Source: Euglena gracilis (taxonomy: Eukaryota > Euglenida > Euglenophyceae > Euglenales). From it: a DNA stretch of 64,000 bases. The notes below the pieces were generated by a model. The model was not told where the DNA came from. It was given only the letters and a program-made list of their open reading frames with translations, and ran no database searches. Location: assembly GCA_039621445.1 (NCBI GenBank), contig CP154955.1:11936665-12000664 (forward strand). The letters run 5' to 3'. The translations under genes and the position numbers were made by a program. Positions 1 to 11,865 of the stretch are shown in pieces (within the stretch, counting starts at the first letter, position 1; every line of letters begins with the position of its first letter).

Positions 1-941
1 CACTAGCTAGCACCCTCCCGGGGGGGGGGGGTCTGGGGGTTCCCCGACTGGAAAAAAATTCCTCCGGCGTTGCGGGGCGGAAATGAGACATCAGGCCTTT
101 TGCCTTCTGTTCCCAAAAAAAGTCCAAAAAAGCCAAAAAAATGGGCATTTTTTGGCAGGTTTTGGCAAAAAAAAATTCTCGCGCTTCGCACTGGTCAGTG
201 GGGAAAAAATTAGGTAGCCCTACTTGCAGACCCCCCAGGGGAGGGTTCACTGGGACTTAGGGGCCAAATTTGGACCAGCTGTAATCCATCCCCTGGGTTA
301 CTGTGAATCGCAAGCAGAAGCCTGGTTGCCAATGGACAATGAGAAGCATGTGGCTAGCAGATTTTAAATAAGGTCAACCCGTTTTTTCTTTTGAGAAAAC
401 TGTTAAGCCATTTTAAACCCTGTGGCAAGCATTAAAAATCATACGGCCACTGCTTTGAGGCAGGCGAGATGTATTTTATGGCAGGCACACGCAAAATATC
501 ACAATTATAGCAAACGGCACGAGAATTGGCCTCCCCCCCCCCCACACTCTTGGCCTATGGGCATAAATGACTTGGTCCTCAGCACCAAATATTTTGGCCC
601 CCCGCCCCAAAAATTGTGCCTCACTTTTGTGACCTTTGATGTGGGGCCAAATTTCTTGGGTCGGAGCCAAAATTTTGAGCCCAGGGGTAAAATTGCTGGC
701 GATCAACTGTAAACAACTGAATCGGGCTTCTTTTTACCAACCCCGTGAGGAGGGTGGTGCATGCTATGGGGTGCCTGCCCATACCAGGCACACAGGGGGG
801 AGGGTCAGGTTCGGCCCCCGGTGCCTGCCGACCGGGGGGGGGGAGAGGTCAAAAATGCCCAACCCCCCCTGCCTGACCAGGGCTCACACCCCTGCGGGGG
901 GGGGGTTAATGACTTCACCCCTAACTCCGCAACACACTGAC
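1..941. other. no gene seen; G/C-run repeat DNA
   Basis: No convincing exon is visible. The stretch has runs of C or G up to about 10 bases, A/T-rich spacers and an imperfect palindrome around GTGCCTGCC near 770-830. The minus-strand gene that follows may have further 3' exons here or beyond the window edge, but none could be placed. Confidence 0.4.
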
Positions 942-2109
942 CTTGTGATTCATCTTGGGAATGATGGCCCTTGTCTTGCTTCTGGAATTCAATAGGCTTG
1001 TTGGTGTTGGGATCGGTAATTGCCAGAGCTTTGGTGCCACGCACCTAAATGACCAATCACATGCGATCAAAACCAACAAAATAATCAAACAAGTGCTTTA
1101 AAACACCTGCCCCCAGAAAATTAAATAAAAAAATCAAACTAGCTCATTATAAAACGCAAATGATCACCACTCTAAAAGAAATTTATAAAAGCGTAGGCAG
1201 AAACCAAAGCTTTGGGACAGCGAGGATTGGCCGATATTCTGAAATCTTTCCCTAAAAGCATCTGAGTTACTGGGGATTTCAGAAATTGAAGAACCTTTCA
1301 CAAACAAACAGGACCAAACAATCTGTGTGGGCACACCTGCTTTGGTTCTTCAAGAATGCCTGTGTCAGCAGGTGCCTCCTCTTCAAAGTCATCAAATTCT
1401 TCGTCTTCCTCATTTGGCAACTGTTTTCGGGCCCATTTCATGTAAGCAGCATCACTCACAGATCTGCCAAGGTTGAAAATGAGAACACGACACATGGCGT
1501 TTTAGCATCTAGAGATGGTGGTTCCCCCCCCCCAAAAACGACTCCAGGTCAAAAAGCCATCGTCCAGAAACACAAACAGTGGCAAAACTTACAAGCACAC
1601 TTGGGGTGGAGGAAATGAGCCATAAGTATGATTTGTTCAGCCATTTCAGAAAATCTCAGACCTCCACTTTTGGTCCTGCTGGACTCTAATTTTGACTTCC
1701 TGATCAGGCTTCGTTTAATCATCATTCAATTAATTCAAAAAATGAATTTATTGATTAAAATTTTGAATTTGTTAATTCAAAATAGAGGATTAGTGATCCT
1801 CGGGAAATTGCGGCCACAATGAAGAGAGCAAAACATGACATATGATGACCACACAAAAAATATGCAAAATGTTCCAACAGACCTCTTCTCGCGGCCAGCT
1901 GTGGGTGGGGTACGAGCTGGTGGCTGATTGGTCACCACTGTCGGGGTGTAGGCAGCATCACTCACGCTCCGCTTTTCTCTGTAGCGGGGGGGAGACAACC
2001 AGGCCGCACAAATGAAGGAGGGAAGAAATACCTTCCCGCAGCAAAACGGAGATATGGAGGCAGGTTTTTGGATGGGCTGCTTGCTTCTGGTTCGATGACG
2101 CTCACCTCC
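942..2109 (-). CDS. partial gene, acidic protein with an eIF4G-like motif
   Basis: Three minus-strand exons fit conventional GT-AG splicing with compatible phases: 2109-1966, 1463-1337 and 1044-942. The first encodes a Ser/Pro-rich stretch ending in ATEKSGA. The second has AAYMKWARKQLP followed by an Asp/Glu-rich run. The third carries GTKALAITDPNTNKPIEF, which resembles the short DPN/DPNT motif in the N-terminal half of eIF4G-type proteins. This resemblance is from memory and the assignment is weak. Start and stop are not in view: the first exon needs an upstream exon, and the last ends in phase 1 at a GT donor (CACAAG|GTCAGT). The donor of the first intron lies in an 18-base sequence repeated at the start of the next exon (see findings). 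Alternative: an unrelated low-complexity protein. Confidence 0.5.
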
Positions 2110-3533
2110 CTGCAAAAAGTGTACAATGGAAGAAGAGAATATGGATTGCAGCTGACGGCGTATGAATAACAACTAAACCCTACCCAATATATTTTTGGCC
2201 CCATTCTGCCCAAAACTTTTGATCCCCCCAGCCACAAATTTTGACGAAGATGAAAATTGAACTGGTGACCCCCTGGGGAACACCCCAAGCGGTTGGGAAC
2301 ACTTGGGACCTGATCCACAACTTTCCAAAAAAATAAATCTCTTAATAAACAAAATTATATGCTTTATGTTGTCAAAAAGGCCCGGTGTCAGGGACATAGT
2401 TGTTAAAACAAGATCGGGACCCTGGGTTGGGGTCCAGCTCATGGAAAATTTGGCTGGGAAAATCTGGGGGGGGGGTAGCCATACTGTGCGGGAAGGTCAA
2501 CACCTTTCACCTTTCACCCCCTTTCACCTGGGAGATGGGGGGGGGTTGACCCCCCACATACCATGGCACGAACTCAAAGAGAATTCCAAAGGTGCTATGA
2601 CCTGAAAAAATTGGAGGAAATATGGGAAGGCCTGGTGGGGGTCCGACCACCCACCTGGTGAGTGGGGGTGGGGGGGGTCGACCCCCCACAAGGATTGCGG
2701 GGATCCCCGTCCCCCCCCCCATAGCACCCCCCCCCCTCAGTCCTGGGCAGGCTGGGCAGGCTGGGCAGGGCAAAAAAAAAATTGAAACTGCAAAAATGTC
2801 CAAAAAAATGCCAACTATGCAAAAAAAATGTTTTTTTGACCCCAAATTTGTCCTGGCCAGCTTTTTTCCGACCCATTTTCACCATTTTCGACCCATTTTT
2901 TTTTCACCCCTGAAAGTGAAAAAAAAACGTTCCGTCAAGCAACCCTTTAGCCACCCTTTGGGCTGGAAATAAGAAACCTTTGATGGGGGAGGGGGGTCCA
3001 GGGCTAGAAAAAGGCTGCTGATTGGCTGGACCTCTCCCACCCGAGGGGTTAGGTCAAATTTTCTTAACCTATGCCTTGGACTTTTCACACATATTGCAGA
3101 CCATGGGCCAAAATTTTGGGTCCTGGCCAAAATTGCTGGTGATCAACGATAAGACAAATTACAGGAAAAAAATAAAAACTGCCAAACTTTTCTGCGCCAT
3201 GAATGTTGCAAAACAGAAATTCCAGGACTTCCCTCAGACTGTCTAGACTGTCTGATGCAAATCTTCAATTCTTTCCCAACACACACAGCACTTGAGAAAA
3301 GATGATTACCCTCACCCCCTCCCCCAAAGTGGCCACCCTCCAGGCACCACGGGACCACAAAATGGCCACTCGGGGAGGGGACACTTTGGGGGGGGGGGGG
3401 GTGAATTCTTGGGCTTCGGCGCGTTTGGCACCTGGCCACTTTGAGGGGGAGGTGCACCAAATTTGTCAAATAATTTTGGTCACTCTGAGGGGGACACTTT
3501 GAAGGGGGGTGAGGGTAAATGGTGACACTTGAC
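2110..3533. repeat. repeat-rich spacer
   Basis: The stretch contains G/C homopolymer elements, for example 2464-2760, whose GGGAAGGCCTGG motif near 2620 is the reverse complement of the 3' end of a repeat family seen at 39243, 42170 and 62556. A minus-strand open stretch at about 3178-3300 might be a further exon of the gene at 3829-4346, but no splice pairing could be fixed. Confidence 0.4.
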
Positions 3534-3819
3534 GGGGGGTAGATCTGGCCTGGGGTAGTGGGCCGACCTTAGGTCGGCCCACGGTCGTCAAAGGTCGTCC
3601 TTGGTCGATGTCAAAAAGTGTTCACCCGGGTAAATTAGCGCGACAAACAAAAGGAGTTGCACACACAAGGGATTTTGTTATTTTAGGGTCGCCGAACAGT
3701 TGCCTGCGGCGCTACAATGCAAAAAGAAACTAGTAGGAAATACACATAGCGACCTTTGGCGACCGTGGGCCGACCTAAGGTCGGCCCACTACCCCCCCCC
3801 CCGGCCAGATACGGGAGCC
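3534..3819. mobile_element. MITE-like inverted-repeat element
   Basis: The element is flanked by a perfect 9-bp direct repeat ACACTTGAC (3525-3533 and 3820-3828), taken as a target-site duplication of 8-9 bp. Its ends share ATCTGGCC/GGCCAGAT. Inside are inverted copies of GGGCCGACCTTAGGTCGGCCC-like palindromes. Related palindromes occur at 11690-11865 and 15545-15735. It lies one base beyond the last recognised exon of the minus-strand gene at 3829-4346. No coding capacity was seen. Confidence 0.7.
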
Positions 3820-3828
3820 ACACTTGAC

Positions 3829-4346
3829 ATTTGATTCATTGAAATAGCTCTGACTTGCGTTGCTTGTAGTCCTGCTTCTGCCACCATCCTCAGCTTCTTC
3901 CTCGTCCTTTTTGGCGCCATAATAAGTCCCAGTGTCACTCTTGGAGCGGTCCCGTGGATTGCCACTCGCAATCATGCTTTCAATGAACGCAGCTCGCTCT
4001 GTCCCCCCAAAAGGTGTTGACACACCGGTGTGGGGGAAACAAACCAAACCTTTAGCACTGAAGCCAGCTGCGCTGAGCCCACGTCGAGCCCGGCCACCCC
4101 CAATTACGTCCAATGGTTCGCTCAAGCCATTCCCTGGGTTGAAACACCAGGACAGAAGTGCCAGAGGAGGACGCTGGGAGGCACACCCTCTTCAGCATCC
4201 TCGAAAAGCACCTTGGTTGCCGGGGACCCCACTGCCTTGGCAAGCACAGGTTTGGTAATCTCCTTCAAGAATTCTGCCTGATCCTGAAGGCTAATTTGAT
4301 GAGAGTCCCCTTCGATGGGAACATCAACAGTATCCAGGTTCAGCAT
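3829..4346 (-). CDS. unidentified gene, 5' exons
   Basis: Two minus-strand exons join in frame across a GT-AG intron. Exon 1 (4346-4187) starts MLNLDTVDVPIEGDSHQ, runs through EFLKEITKPVLAKAVG and ends in an acidic stretch. Exon 2 (3998-3829) encodes RAAFIESMIASGNPRDRS and then a Lys/Glu- and Ser-rich tail. The ATG lies one base after a CTGCAG, which would be a spliced-leader acceptor, so this is probably the true start. Exon 1 ends in phase 1 and exon 2 supplies the other two bases. The next donor (AAT|GTCAAG) abuts the inserted element at 3534-3819. I do not recognise the family, and the 3' end is not located. Confidence 0.55.
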
Positions 4347-4347
4347 T

Positions 4348-6490
4348 CTGCAGCCAAGCTCAGAAGAACATAAAGCTGAGAGGAAAATTGCCATGACAGC
4401 TGGGGGGGGGGGACTGCTCACCGATGAAGCGCGCGGGGGGGGGGGGGGTCTGGTGTGTCGACACACCAGTCGGTGGACCACCCAATTGGTCCATTGACCA
4501 GTCGGCCGACTTTTACGTCAAATGATTGCCATGCCCCCCGCCCCGAGCTGTTCCTGTCCCCAGGCCCAATGGGGGGGAACAGCTCGGGGGGGGGGGGGGA
4601 CCAGGTCTCCTCCCCCCCGACCTATTCCCATTTCCAAACCTCAGACAGCCCAAAAGGGGTCATTTTTGGCAACTTTTTGGGGGGGATGTTCGCAAAAATG
4701 GTCGATTTTACCTCCTCCCCCCTTGTCTAAGCACCGGAAAAGATGGGTAAGAACCGGGGGGGGGGGTGCTTATTTTGCCAAAATATGGGTAAGAACCAGG
4801 GGGGTGGTGCTTAGACAAGGGCGAAAATTTTGACTGCAAAAAAAATCCGGCGCTTCGCGCCGAAAAGGAAAAATTCCCCTTATTTTGGAGGTCCACTGTT
4901 GAACTCACACACATTTGGATGCAGAAAGGAGGAGCCCAGATAACCGCGGTGTAACCGCGGTGAGAACAAGAGCAAAGGCATCATCCAAATGCTTCATGCC
5001 GAGGGTTTGGCCGACATGGGGAGGGAGTTAACCTCCCCCAAAATCCGTTGCTGGAAAACTGCAGGGGGTGGTCTTATTTTTTGGAGGGTCTTATTTTGGG
5101 ATTTTTTTTAACCAACCGTAACACAAAAAACAAGCATGTTTCAGGTTCTCAAAAACATTATACTCCTTCAGCACTTTGCGCCATGTGTAGATTGGTTTAG
5201 TTCAAATTTTACCCTATCCTTGGAACTCGAAAATTATTTTCTGTCCGAAATTGGGGTTTTGTAAATTTTCAAGGGGAAAATTCCACCACTTCCGGTGCTT
5301 CATGCCGTCGGGGGGGTCTTGTTGGGGGGGGAGCTCTGTTTTTGATTTTTGCTTGATTGGCCCAGGGTCTTATGTTTGGGGGGTCTTCCTTTTGGGGGGG
5401 TCTTATTTTGGCATGCCGCCCGCGGGGCCCATGCCGAGCCCCTCGGCATGGCAAAATGGGACCCCCCCCTTGGTGGCTGATGGTCCTCGTCGGACATGCC
5501 CATCCTCCAATACTCCATACTCAAAAAATTCCAAAACTTGGCGACTTATCATGGACAAATTCAAACTAGGAATTTGTCTTGGCAAGTTTAGGACAAGGAT
5601 CGTATGATCGTGTTTGTAGTGATGTTAATTCCACCCCAATTTTGGAATTGGCCACCTCATTCAAGCAAAATTGAACCTGATGTTGTGAATTTTTGAAAAA
5701 AGATGCAACCACTATGAGCTGAAGAGAGCAACTGTTCGATCCAATCAATCCAAACCAAGATCATCGTGTCATTTGAAAGAAGACTCTCCAGGGGTTTATT
5801 AGTTGGACCCCCGGGGGGAGGTAGGGTGTGTCCCCCCCCCCCCTGGGGGTGTGTCGAGCCCACCCCCACCCTGGGGGTCCCGCCAGGAGGGATAAACTTT
5901 TCGGTGCCGAAAGCGCCGAAGATTTTTGAAAAAAGGTGCTATTTTTAGCATTTTTCGCGATTTTTTGACCATCTTCGGGAAAAAGTGAGTGGGTCCCCAG
6001 GACCCCGTCCACCCCCCTGGGGGCTCCACTACTCTGAAAGGCTCCCCTTTTCCCAATGACCCAAACTGCGAGTTGCCCTCACCCCCCCCCAAAGTGTCCC
6101 ACCCCAGAGTGGCCTGGACTTGGGGACAATTTACCTTTTGCCGACCCCTGGCGGGACAAGATTGGGAGGGCTCGTGGTACCGACCACCGGGACGCAATCC
6201 ATCCCCCCCTTTCTTTTCCCACACCCCGGCCAACGCTGGTCCGGGTGTGGGACAAGACGTGGGGGGAGGGGCATAAGATTGGGGGGGGTCAACAAATATC
6301 CTTCAGCAGACCGGACCCTTGCACGGGTTTAGGACAAGATTGGTGGGTGAGGGGGTTGGGGTGGGGATGTTTTTTCTTTTCCCGTCTCCACGGGAATTAA
6401 TCAAGTGGACCCGTCTCCGTCTCCGTCTCCGCAAGTAAGATAGACGGATGAATATTTAGGAATCAACTTCAATTCCTCCGCTTCTTTTCA
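4348..6490. repeat. repeat-rich spacer with inverted-repeat elements
   Basis: No exon is supported. Visible pieces are a small inverted-repeat element at about 4720-4822 (CCTTGTCTAAGCACC at one end, GGTGCTTAGACAAGG at the other; relatives at 61079-61340), several stretches of alternating G- and C-runs, and GTCTCC repeats just before the LYR gene (about 6410-6432). Confidence 0.5.
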
Positions 6491-6500
6491 GGATGATTTG

Positions 6501-6798
6501 ATGAGCAGACCCGAAGTTCAGAGACTATATCGATCACTCCTTAAATTAATTTATCAGCTCCCTGAAGATCAAAAAATTCGTTACAAGCAGTACGCAAGGT
6601 GAGTTTCTTCTTCTCATTATATCCTTGCAAGAATTTGATGCAGGGAGGAGTTCGAATCAAACAAAGACATCACTTCTGCAGCGGACATCCAAGGATCCCT
6701 CAAGGTGTGAAATTTTTGCTGCTGTCTTGTTTTTATTTGGAATGAAAACGTCAATTGAAAAAATTCTTCTCGAACAAGCACAATTGCGTGGAAAGTGA
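6501..6798 (+). CDS. LYR-motif (LYRM/Complex1_LYR) protein
   Basis: A 72-residue protein is assembled from three exons: 6501-6598, 6644-6704 and 6739-6798. The N-terminus reads MSRPEVQRLYRSLLKL, with the family's LYR signature near residue 9. A conserved YKQYAREEFESNKD segment follows, then a C-terminal helix GMKTSIEKILLEQ. LYRM proteins are small adaptors that bind mitochondrial acyl-carrier protein and act in Fe-S cluster or respiratory-complex assembly; which paralogue this is cannot be said. Intron 1 is GT-AG and only 45 nt. Intron 2 (34 nt) starts GT but lacks a clear AG, so that junction is the weak point. The start chosen is the first in-frame ATG after a pyrimidine-rich TTTTCAG (6490-6491), likely a spliced-leader acceptor. 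An out-of-frame ATG at 6493 precedes it. Confidence 0.72.
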
Positions 6799-6799
6799 C

Positions 6800-9000
6800 C
6801 GATTCCATTATTTCGTCTTTTGTTTTCAATATTCTACAGCCTTGTACTGGTCGCCGCCCACTTGGACTTGACAGAGGGGGAGGGGGGCTGAGGGGGTGGT
6901 CCAGCCAGGCACCCCTAACCCCCCAAATTAAATTGACAAATTTTTATTGGCAAGTGTTGGTTTCTCCCCCCTCAAAAGCCAATTTCTTTTGGCGGCAAGG
7001 TGCCAAAGCCAAAATTTCACCGGGGTGACCGTTTTGGGGTCCCCATGGAGGGTGGCCGCTTTGAGGAGGGCGAGGATATTTTCAGTTCCACAATGCTGGA
7101 ATGCTGGGGAGGGCGCATTTTTGTGATTTTTGGTTTTGCTTTGGATCAGGGGGACGCAAACCTGAGGGGAACTCATGATTGATTTGAAGGAAAGAATGAA
7201 GTTTCCTCACCCCTTCCAAAGTGTCCCCCACCCCCAAAGTGGCCAAAAAAATGGCAAGGCTTGGTTTTCTCCCCCTCAACTTGCTTTCAGCGCCTTTGGC
7301 ACCGAAGGCAAAGCCCCCCCCCACCAAAGTGTCCCCCACCCCAGAGTGGCCCACAGAGGGGTACAAAAATAAATCGTGGGTAAAAGACCACAAACAAAAG
7401 CGGTTTTGCACTTTTTTCGCAATTATTTTGTCCACCTCCAAAAAATTTCATTCAAATTTGGAGGTAAATGACGCGAAACCCTTCCAAAACCTCCATTCGG
7501 GGGTCAATTTGCAAAAAAAAATTGGGAATATATTCTCTTTGGGCCTGTTCTGTGAAACCATAGCAATAACCATAGCCTCGGAGGCGGCCGAAGGCCGACT
7601 AAGTTCATTAGGGAGCGCGACTCGGCCATCCTTGCCTTCCACACACAAGGAGATTTTGTTATTTTGGGCGGGGGGGGTCCGGGGGTGGGGGGCGGTAGCC
7701 CCCCCCTGGAGCAGGCCGTAGGCCGACTAAGTTCGCGTATCGGGGTGCATTGCGGAGCGCGACTCGGCCATCCTTGCCTTGCACACACTGCAAATTAACC
7801 CCCGAATGAGGGTTTTGGAAGGCATTTGGGTGGGTTTTGGGTCTTTTTCCTTCATATCTGAATAAAAAAATTTGGAGGAGGGGGGCTTAATAATTGTTTT
7901 AGAGGGGGGTGGACTTAAAATTGGTGTTCGGCCAGACCACCAATGGTCGCTAGCCATGGTCGCTAGCGACCACCAAAGATCCATCACCAATTTCCCGCAA
8001 TGAGCCGGTAATCACCATACCCCCTTACTGTTTTTGTCCTGTGGCCCCCTTTTGGGTCCATGGGAACAACAAGGGGGGGGACAGTAAGGGGGGGGGACGA
8101 GCTCTCCCCCCCCCCCCCTGCTGTTCCTATGGGCCATGGGCTAACCAACCAAGTTAGACCCAAAAGGCCACCTAAATGCCAAAATGAATTTTTTGGGTTC
8201 ACATGCTTGAAAATTGCACCTCCACAAGGCTCCGAGCGGAAAATTGGCCATGGAACTTTTGGTGGTCGCTAGCGACCGGTCGCTAGTCGCTAGCGACCGG
8301 TCGCTAGGGGCGCTAGCGACCATTGGTGGTCGGAGCGACCGGTCGCTCCGACCACCAATTTTAAGTCCCCCCCCCCCCCCCTTCGAACAAGTTTTTAAGC
8401 CCCCCCCCCCCTCGAAAATTTTTTTTCAAATTTGGAGGAAAATGACTCAAAACCCACCCAAATGCCTTCCAAACCCTCCATTCGGGGGTCAATTTGCAAA
8501 AAAAATGAGACCCCCCCTCAAAGTGCCCCGCTCAGAGTGGTCAATTTTTTTTGCAAATTTGTCCCCCCCCCCCTCAAAGTGGTCATTTCCTCTTGGCGCC
8601 AAATGAGCCTAAGCCCAAAAATTGACCCCCCCCAAAGTGTCCCCTCCCTCACAATGGCTGTTTTGGCAAATTTGTCCCCCCCCCCAAAGTGGCCTTGGCG
8701 CCAAACACCAAAACTTGCCCCCCCCCCCCCAAAGTGTCCCCTCCCTCACAATGGCCGTTTTGGCAAATTTGTTCCCCCCCATCAAAGTGGCCATTTTCTC
8801 TTGGCGCCGAAGGCGCCAAAGCCCAAAAATTAACCCCCCCCCCCAAGTGTCCCCTCCCTCACAATGGCCGTTTTGGCAAGTTTGTTCCCCCCCCTCAAAG
8901 GGGCCGTTTTCTCTTGGCGCCAAAGGCGCCAAAGCCCCAATATTGACCCCCCCCCCCAAAGTCCTTTATTTCTGCATCATTGGGATGTTTCAGGGTCCAA
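6800..9000. repeat. dispersed and tandem G/C-run repeats
   Basis: The stretch is built of repeated words. The GGCCGACTAAGTT ... GCACACAAGG...GTTATTTTGGGCGG family (7580-7800) is the same family as the array at 14284-15160. Palindromic GGTCGCTAGCGACC blocks at 7920-8360 form a long foldback. About four copies of a roughly 110-bp unit with CCAAAGTGTCCCCTCCCTC lie at 8500-8970. No exon was accepted. Confidence 0.6.
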
Positions 9001-9014
9001 ATACTGTGAACACG

Positions 9015-9130
9015 GTTTTCTTGGTCGGAGTCCGTGTTTAGAAACACAGACTTAGGTCAAAGTCTGTGTTTCTAAACACGGACTTCGGCACGCCAAAGTC
9101 TGTGTTTAGAAACACAGACTTTGACCAAAG
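9015..9130. repeat. alternating palindrome block
   Basis: Repeated direct and inverted copies of AAACACAGACTTTGAC and GTCTGTGTTTAGAAACAC form several overlapping short hairpins within about 110 bp. No gene is associated. Confidence 0.6.
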
Positions 9131-10790
9131 CCATGTTGCTATAAACACAGCCTTAAGGGGATTTTGTTATTTTGGGCGGGGGGGGGTCCGGGCCCCCCCC
9201 CCCCCGGAGGAGGCCGTAGGCCGACTAAGTTCGCGTATATTGCAAATTAACCACAAAAATTGAACCCCGAATGGAAATTTTGGAAAATATTTGGATAAAA
9301 TTTTTTGGAGGGGGGGGCTTAAAAAATATTTAGAGGGGGGGTGGATTTAAAATTGGTGGTCGGCCCGACCACCAATGGTCAGTAGACTTGGTCGCTAGCG
9401 ACCACCAAAAGTTCCACGGCCAATTTTCCGCAATGAGCCCCTCCACAACATCCATTTTTGCGTTGGTTTGGAGTTTGATGGGATTGCCCTAAGAATCCTT
9501 CACAAGTGCTATGACATTGTACTGTTCCCGCCCCCCCCCCCCCCTATGGGAACAGTAAACCTTGGGCCGAAGCCCAAAATTTCCTCTCCCCCAGAGTGGC
9601 CAGGGGTCCGTTGGCCCGTGGGTGTGCTCAAATAAAGGGGGGGGGGGTGGTATTCGCAAACTTCAGCAGTGAAATTTGAAGAATGAGAAAGATTCTTTTG
9701 TGATAAGTTATCTTCTGTAATAAGTCTTCTGCACATTCTTTTCCGTAATAAGTTATCTTTCCATCCATCCTCAAAACAGCGCGGTAGGCTTGCGACTTAG
9801 CCGTTTTCAATCAATTTTTCTGAAATTGCTCAAAAACGGTGGGGAATCAAAGGAAAAGTCCGGACACCTAAATTGAAGCCCTTAAAATGCCCTATCTAAT
9901 GGTATTTTGATTTCCCCGCAACTTCCCGCCTGACCCGAGTTACGGCCATTTTTCGGCCACTTTGGCCCGTTTTGTACATTTAGCCTCGTTTGACTTACCC
10001 CCCCCCCTAGTCGTACGACCACCCCTCATTTACGACCACCCCCCGGTCACAGGTTGCAGGTCATGGGGTGTTATGACCCCCCCCCGGTCACAGGTTGCGG
10101 GTTACAAAAATTTTAACACCATTTCACCTATGACCGCCCCCGCATTTACGACCACCCCCCGGTCACAGGTTGCAGGTTATGGGGGTGTTACGACCCCCCC
10201 CCCCCCGGTGACAGGTTGCAGGAACCCGGTCGTACGACTAGGGGGGGGGGGTAGCCGTTTTCGGTCATTTTGGGTCAAAAAATCGAAAAAAAATTGTCCG
10301 AAACGATGTTTTTTTGTCTTTCGGACCCGGAAAAAACTTTTTTGAGCCAAAAATGAGCGTTTTTCGACCCCCCCCCCCCCGTTTTGGCCCGAAACCCATG
10401 GACTTTGGGTCAAAACCGGGTCAAAGCAGTCGAAAAAATGCTAGAAAACGGGTATGGGGGTGTGGGGGTTAAAATTTCAGAAATTACTGTAAGATCATTG
10501 TAAGTACCATGCCCCCCCCATATTGTACCCCCCCCTGGGAGCCATTTTCTGGGGGGGGAGGTACATTATGGGGGGGGTACAATATGGGGGGGGGGCATGG
10601 TAACCGAAAATTGCAGGTATGTAAAATTTGTAAATCATAAATTGCGCAATGTTTCCAATGCTAGTCTTTTTGGCCTTCCATTGAGTGCAATTCCATTAAT
10701 AGCTCAGCACTCGAAGGCGGCTACCCCCAACACTGGACTTAGGGGTGGCCGCCTTTGTCCTGAGTCGGGTGATCCCCCCTGAGACGGTGT
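9131..10790. repeat. repeat-rich spacer
   Basis: The stretch has copies of the GGCCGACTAAGTT family (9150-9235), a GGTCGCTAGCGACC foldback (9350-9420), about four direct copies of a CCCGGTCACAGGTTGCAGG unit (10040-10220) and a hairpin whose arms pair CCATATTGTACC with GGTACAATATGG (10505-10602). A minus-strand open stretch at 9628-9810 contains an imperfect internal repeat (ATAACTTATNAC) and was not accepted as a gene. Confidence 0.5.
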
Positions 10791-10964
10791 TTCATCCTTG
10801 ACTGTCCAACACCAACAGCAGCAGCATGCAAGCAGTGCAAAGCAGGGTGCGGGGATCGTGCAAGTGTGGTTTGGAGCAACAGGTTATCGGAGTTGCTGTT
10901 TCAAAAACCCGGGTAGGCAAACGTTGTGCCACACATTGTTTCCGGGAGAAAAAAAGAGCAGCAA

Positions 10965-11200
10965 CCGGTTGCAGGGTTCCTCTTCAAAAGAGAACCACAG
11001 TCAATTTTTGCTCCCCCATGAGGATGAACGCCTCTGTCCCTTGGCTGCACACACTCGCTAGATGAAACTTCTTTCTTCCAAGGATGCAAACTCTCCGTTT
11101 TCCCTCGGCAGGCAAGCGCAAGCGATGAGGGGAATATCAGATTCTTCATTTTTCCAAATTTGACGGTGATTATTTTTGTGCCATCCTCGGTCCAGGGGGG
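10965..11200. pseudogene. inverted fragments of a dispersed coding repeat
   Basis: At 10970-11061 (+) the DNA encodes a fragment ending QFLLPHEDERLCPLAAHTR. At about 11125-11205 (-) it encodes TEDGTKIITVKFGKMKNL. In another copy at 20213-20660 both parts lie in one orientation and in that order, so this locus has been rearranged. The PHEDERLCPL segment resembles the region after the catalytic His in some tyrosine recombinases of DIRS/Crypton-type elements, but this is only a suggestion. Not an intact gene. Confidence 0.5.
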
Positions 11201-11640
11201 GGGGATTGATCCGCAATTGATCCGCAATTTTCCGCAATTTTTTCCACAATTTTTCCGCAATTTTTTTGCATTTTTTTTCGCAGAATTTTTTTCCCACCAC
11301 CAAAGATGGAAGATGAGTTCAGGCCATTCTTCAAATGGATCAACAGGTGTGCTATTTGTGTTTTGTCCCCCCCCAGTTTACCAATTTTTCTCACAGGTGC
11401 ACCACTGGTCACAGGGTTAGGGTTATCACAGGGTTGTGATTGGGTGTGTCCTACCTGTGCATAGAACTTCAAGCGTGCTGATTTGTGCTCGCCTGCATCG
11501 ACGTGGGTGTTGTGGTGTTCTGAACCTCACAATTGAAAATTTTCTAAGTCCCCTCAAGCAGAAATGTGCATATTCCTGATATCAGTTTTTCCGCAATTTT
11601 TCCGCAATTTTCGCAATTTTTCCGAAGGCCTCCGATATCA
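11200..11640. repeat. dispersed element, copy 1 (TCCGCAATTT ends)
   Basis: A core of about 330 bp is flanked by runs of TTTTCCGCAA repeats. The same core and flanks occur at 26870-27400. The core contains an open stretch encoding HHWSQ...(C)...SPASTWV(L)RCSEPHN and a CCACCAAAGATGGAAGATG start-like motif in both copies. It looks like a mobile element with simple-repeat ends that carries a short gene; the function is unknown. Confidence 0.6.
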
Positions 11641-11689
11641 ATTATCCCCCCCCTGCTCGGTCTCCCCTGGGTGTCGCCCACGGCTCCCG

Positions 11690-11865
11690 GATCTGGCCTG
11701 GGGGGGGGTTGTGGGCCGACGCCAGGGTCGGCCCAATACGACCCTAGGGTCGCCAAGGTCGACCCCCCCCCAGGACGTGGGGTGGGCCGACCCTAGGGTC
11801 GTCGGTGCTAGGGTCGTGGGCCGACCCTAGGGTCGGCCCACCCCACGACCTCGCTCCCATTGTCA
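11690..11865. repeat. palindromic GGTCGGCCC element
   Basis: Inverted GACCCTAGGGTC and GGGCCGAC blocks follow GATCTGGCCTGG. This is the same family as 3534-3819 and, in inverted form, 15545-15735. Confidence 0.6.

Noticed and set aside
9509-9810. Minus-strand open frames with Tyr/Lys-rich peptides
   Set aside because: They overlap an internal direct repeat of about 50 bp and have no splice support.
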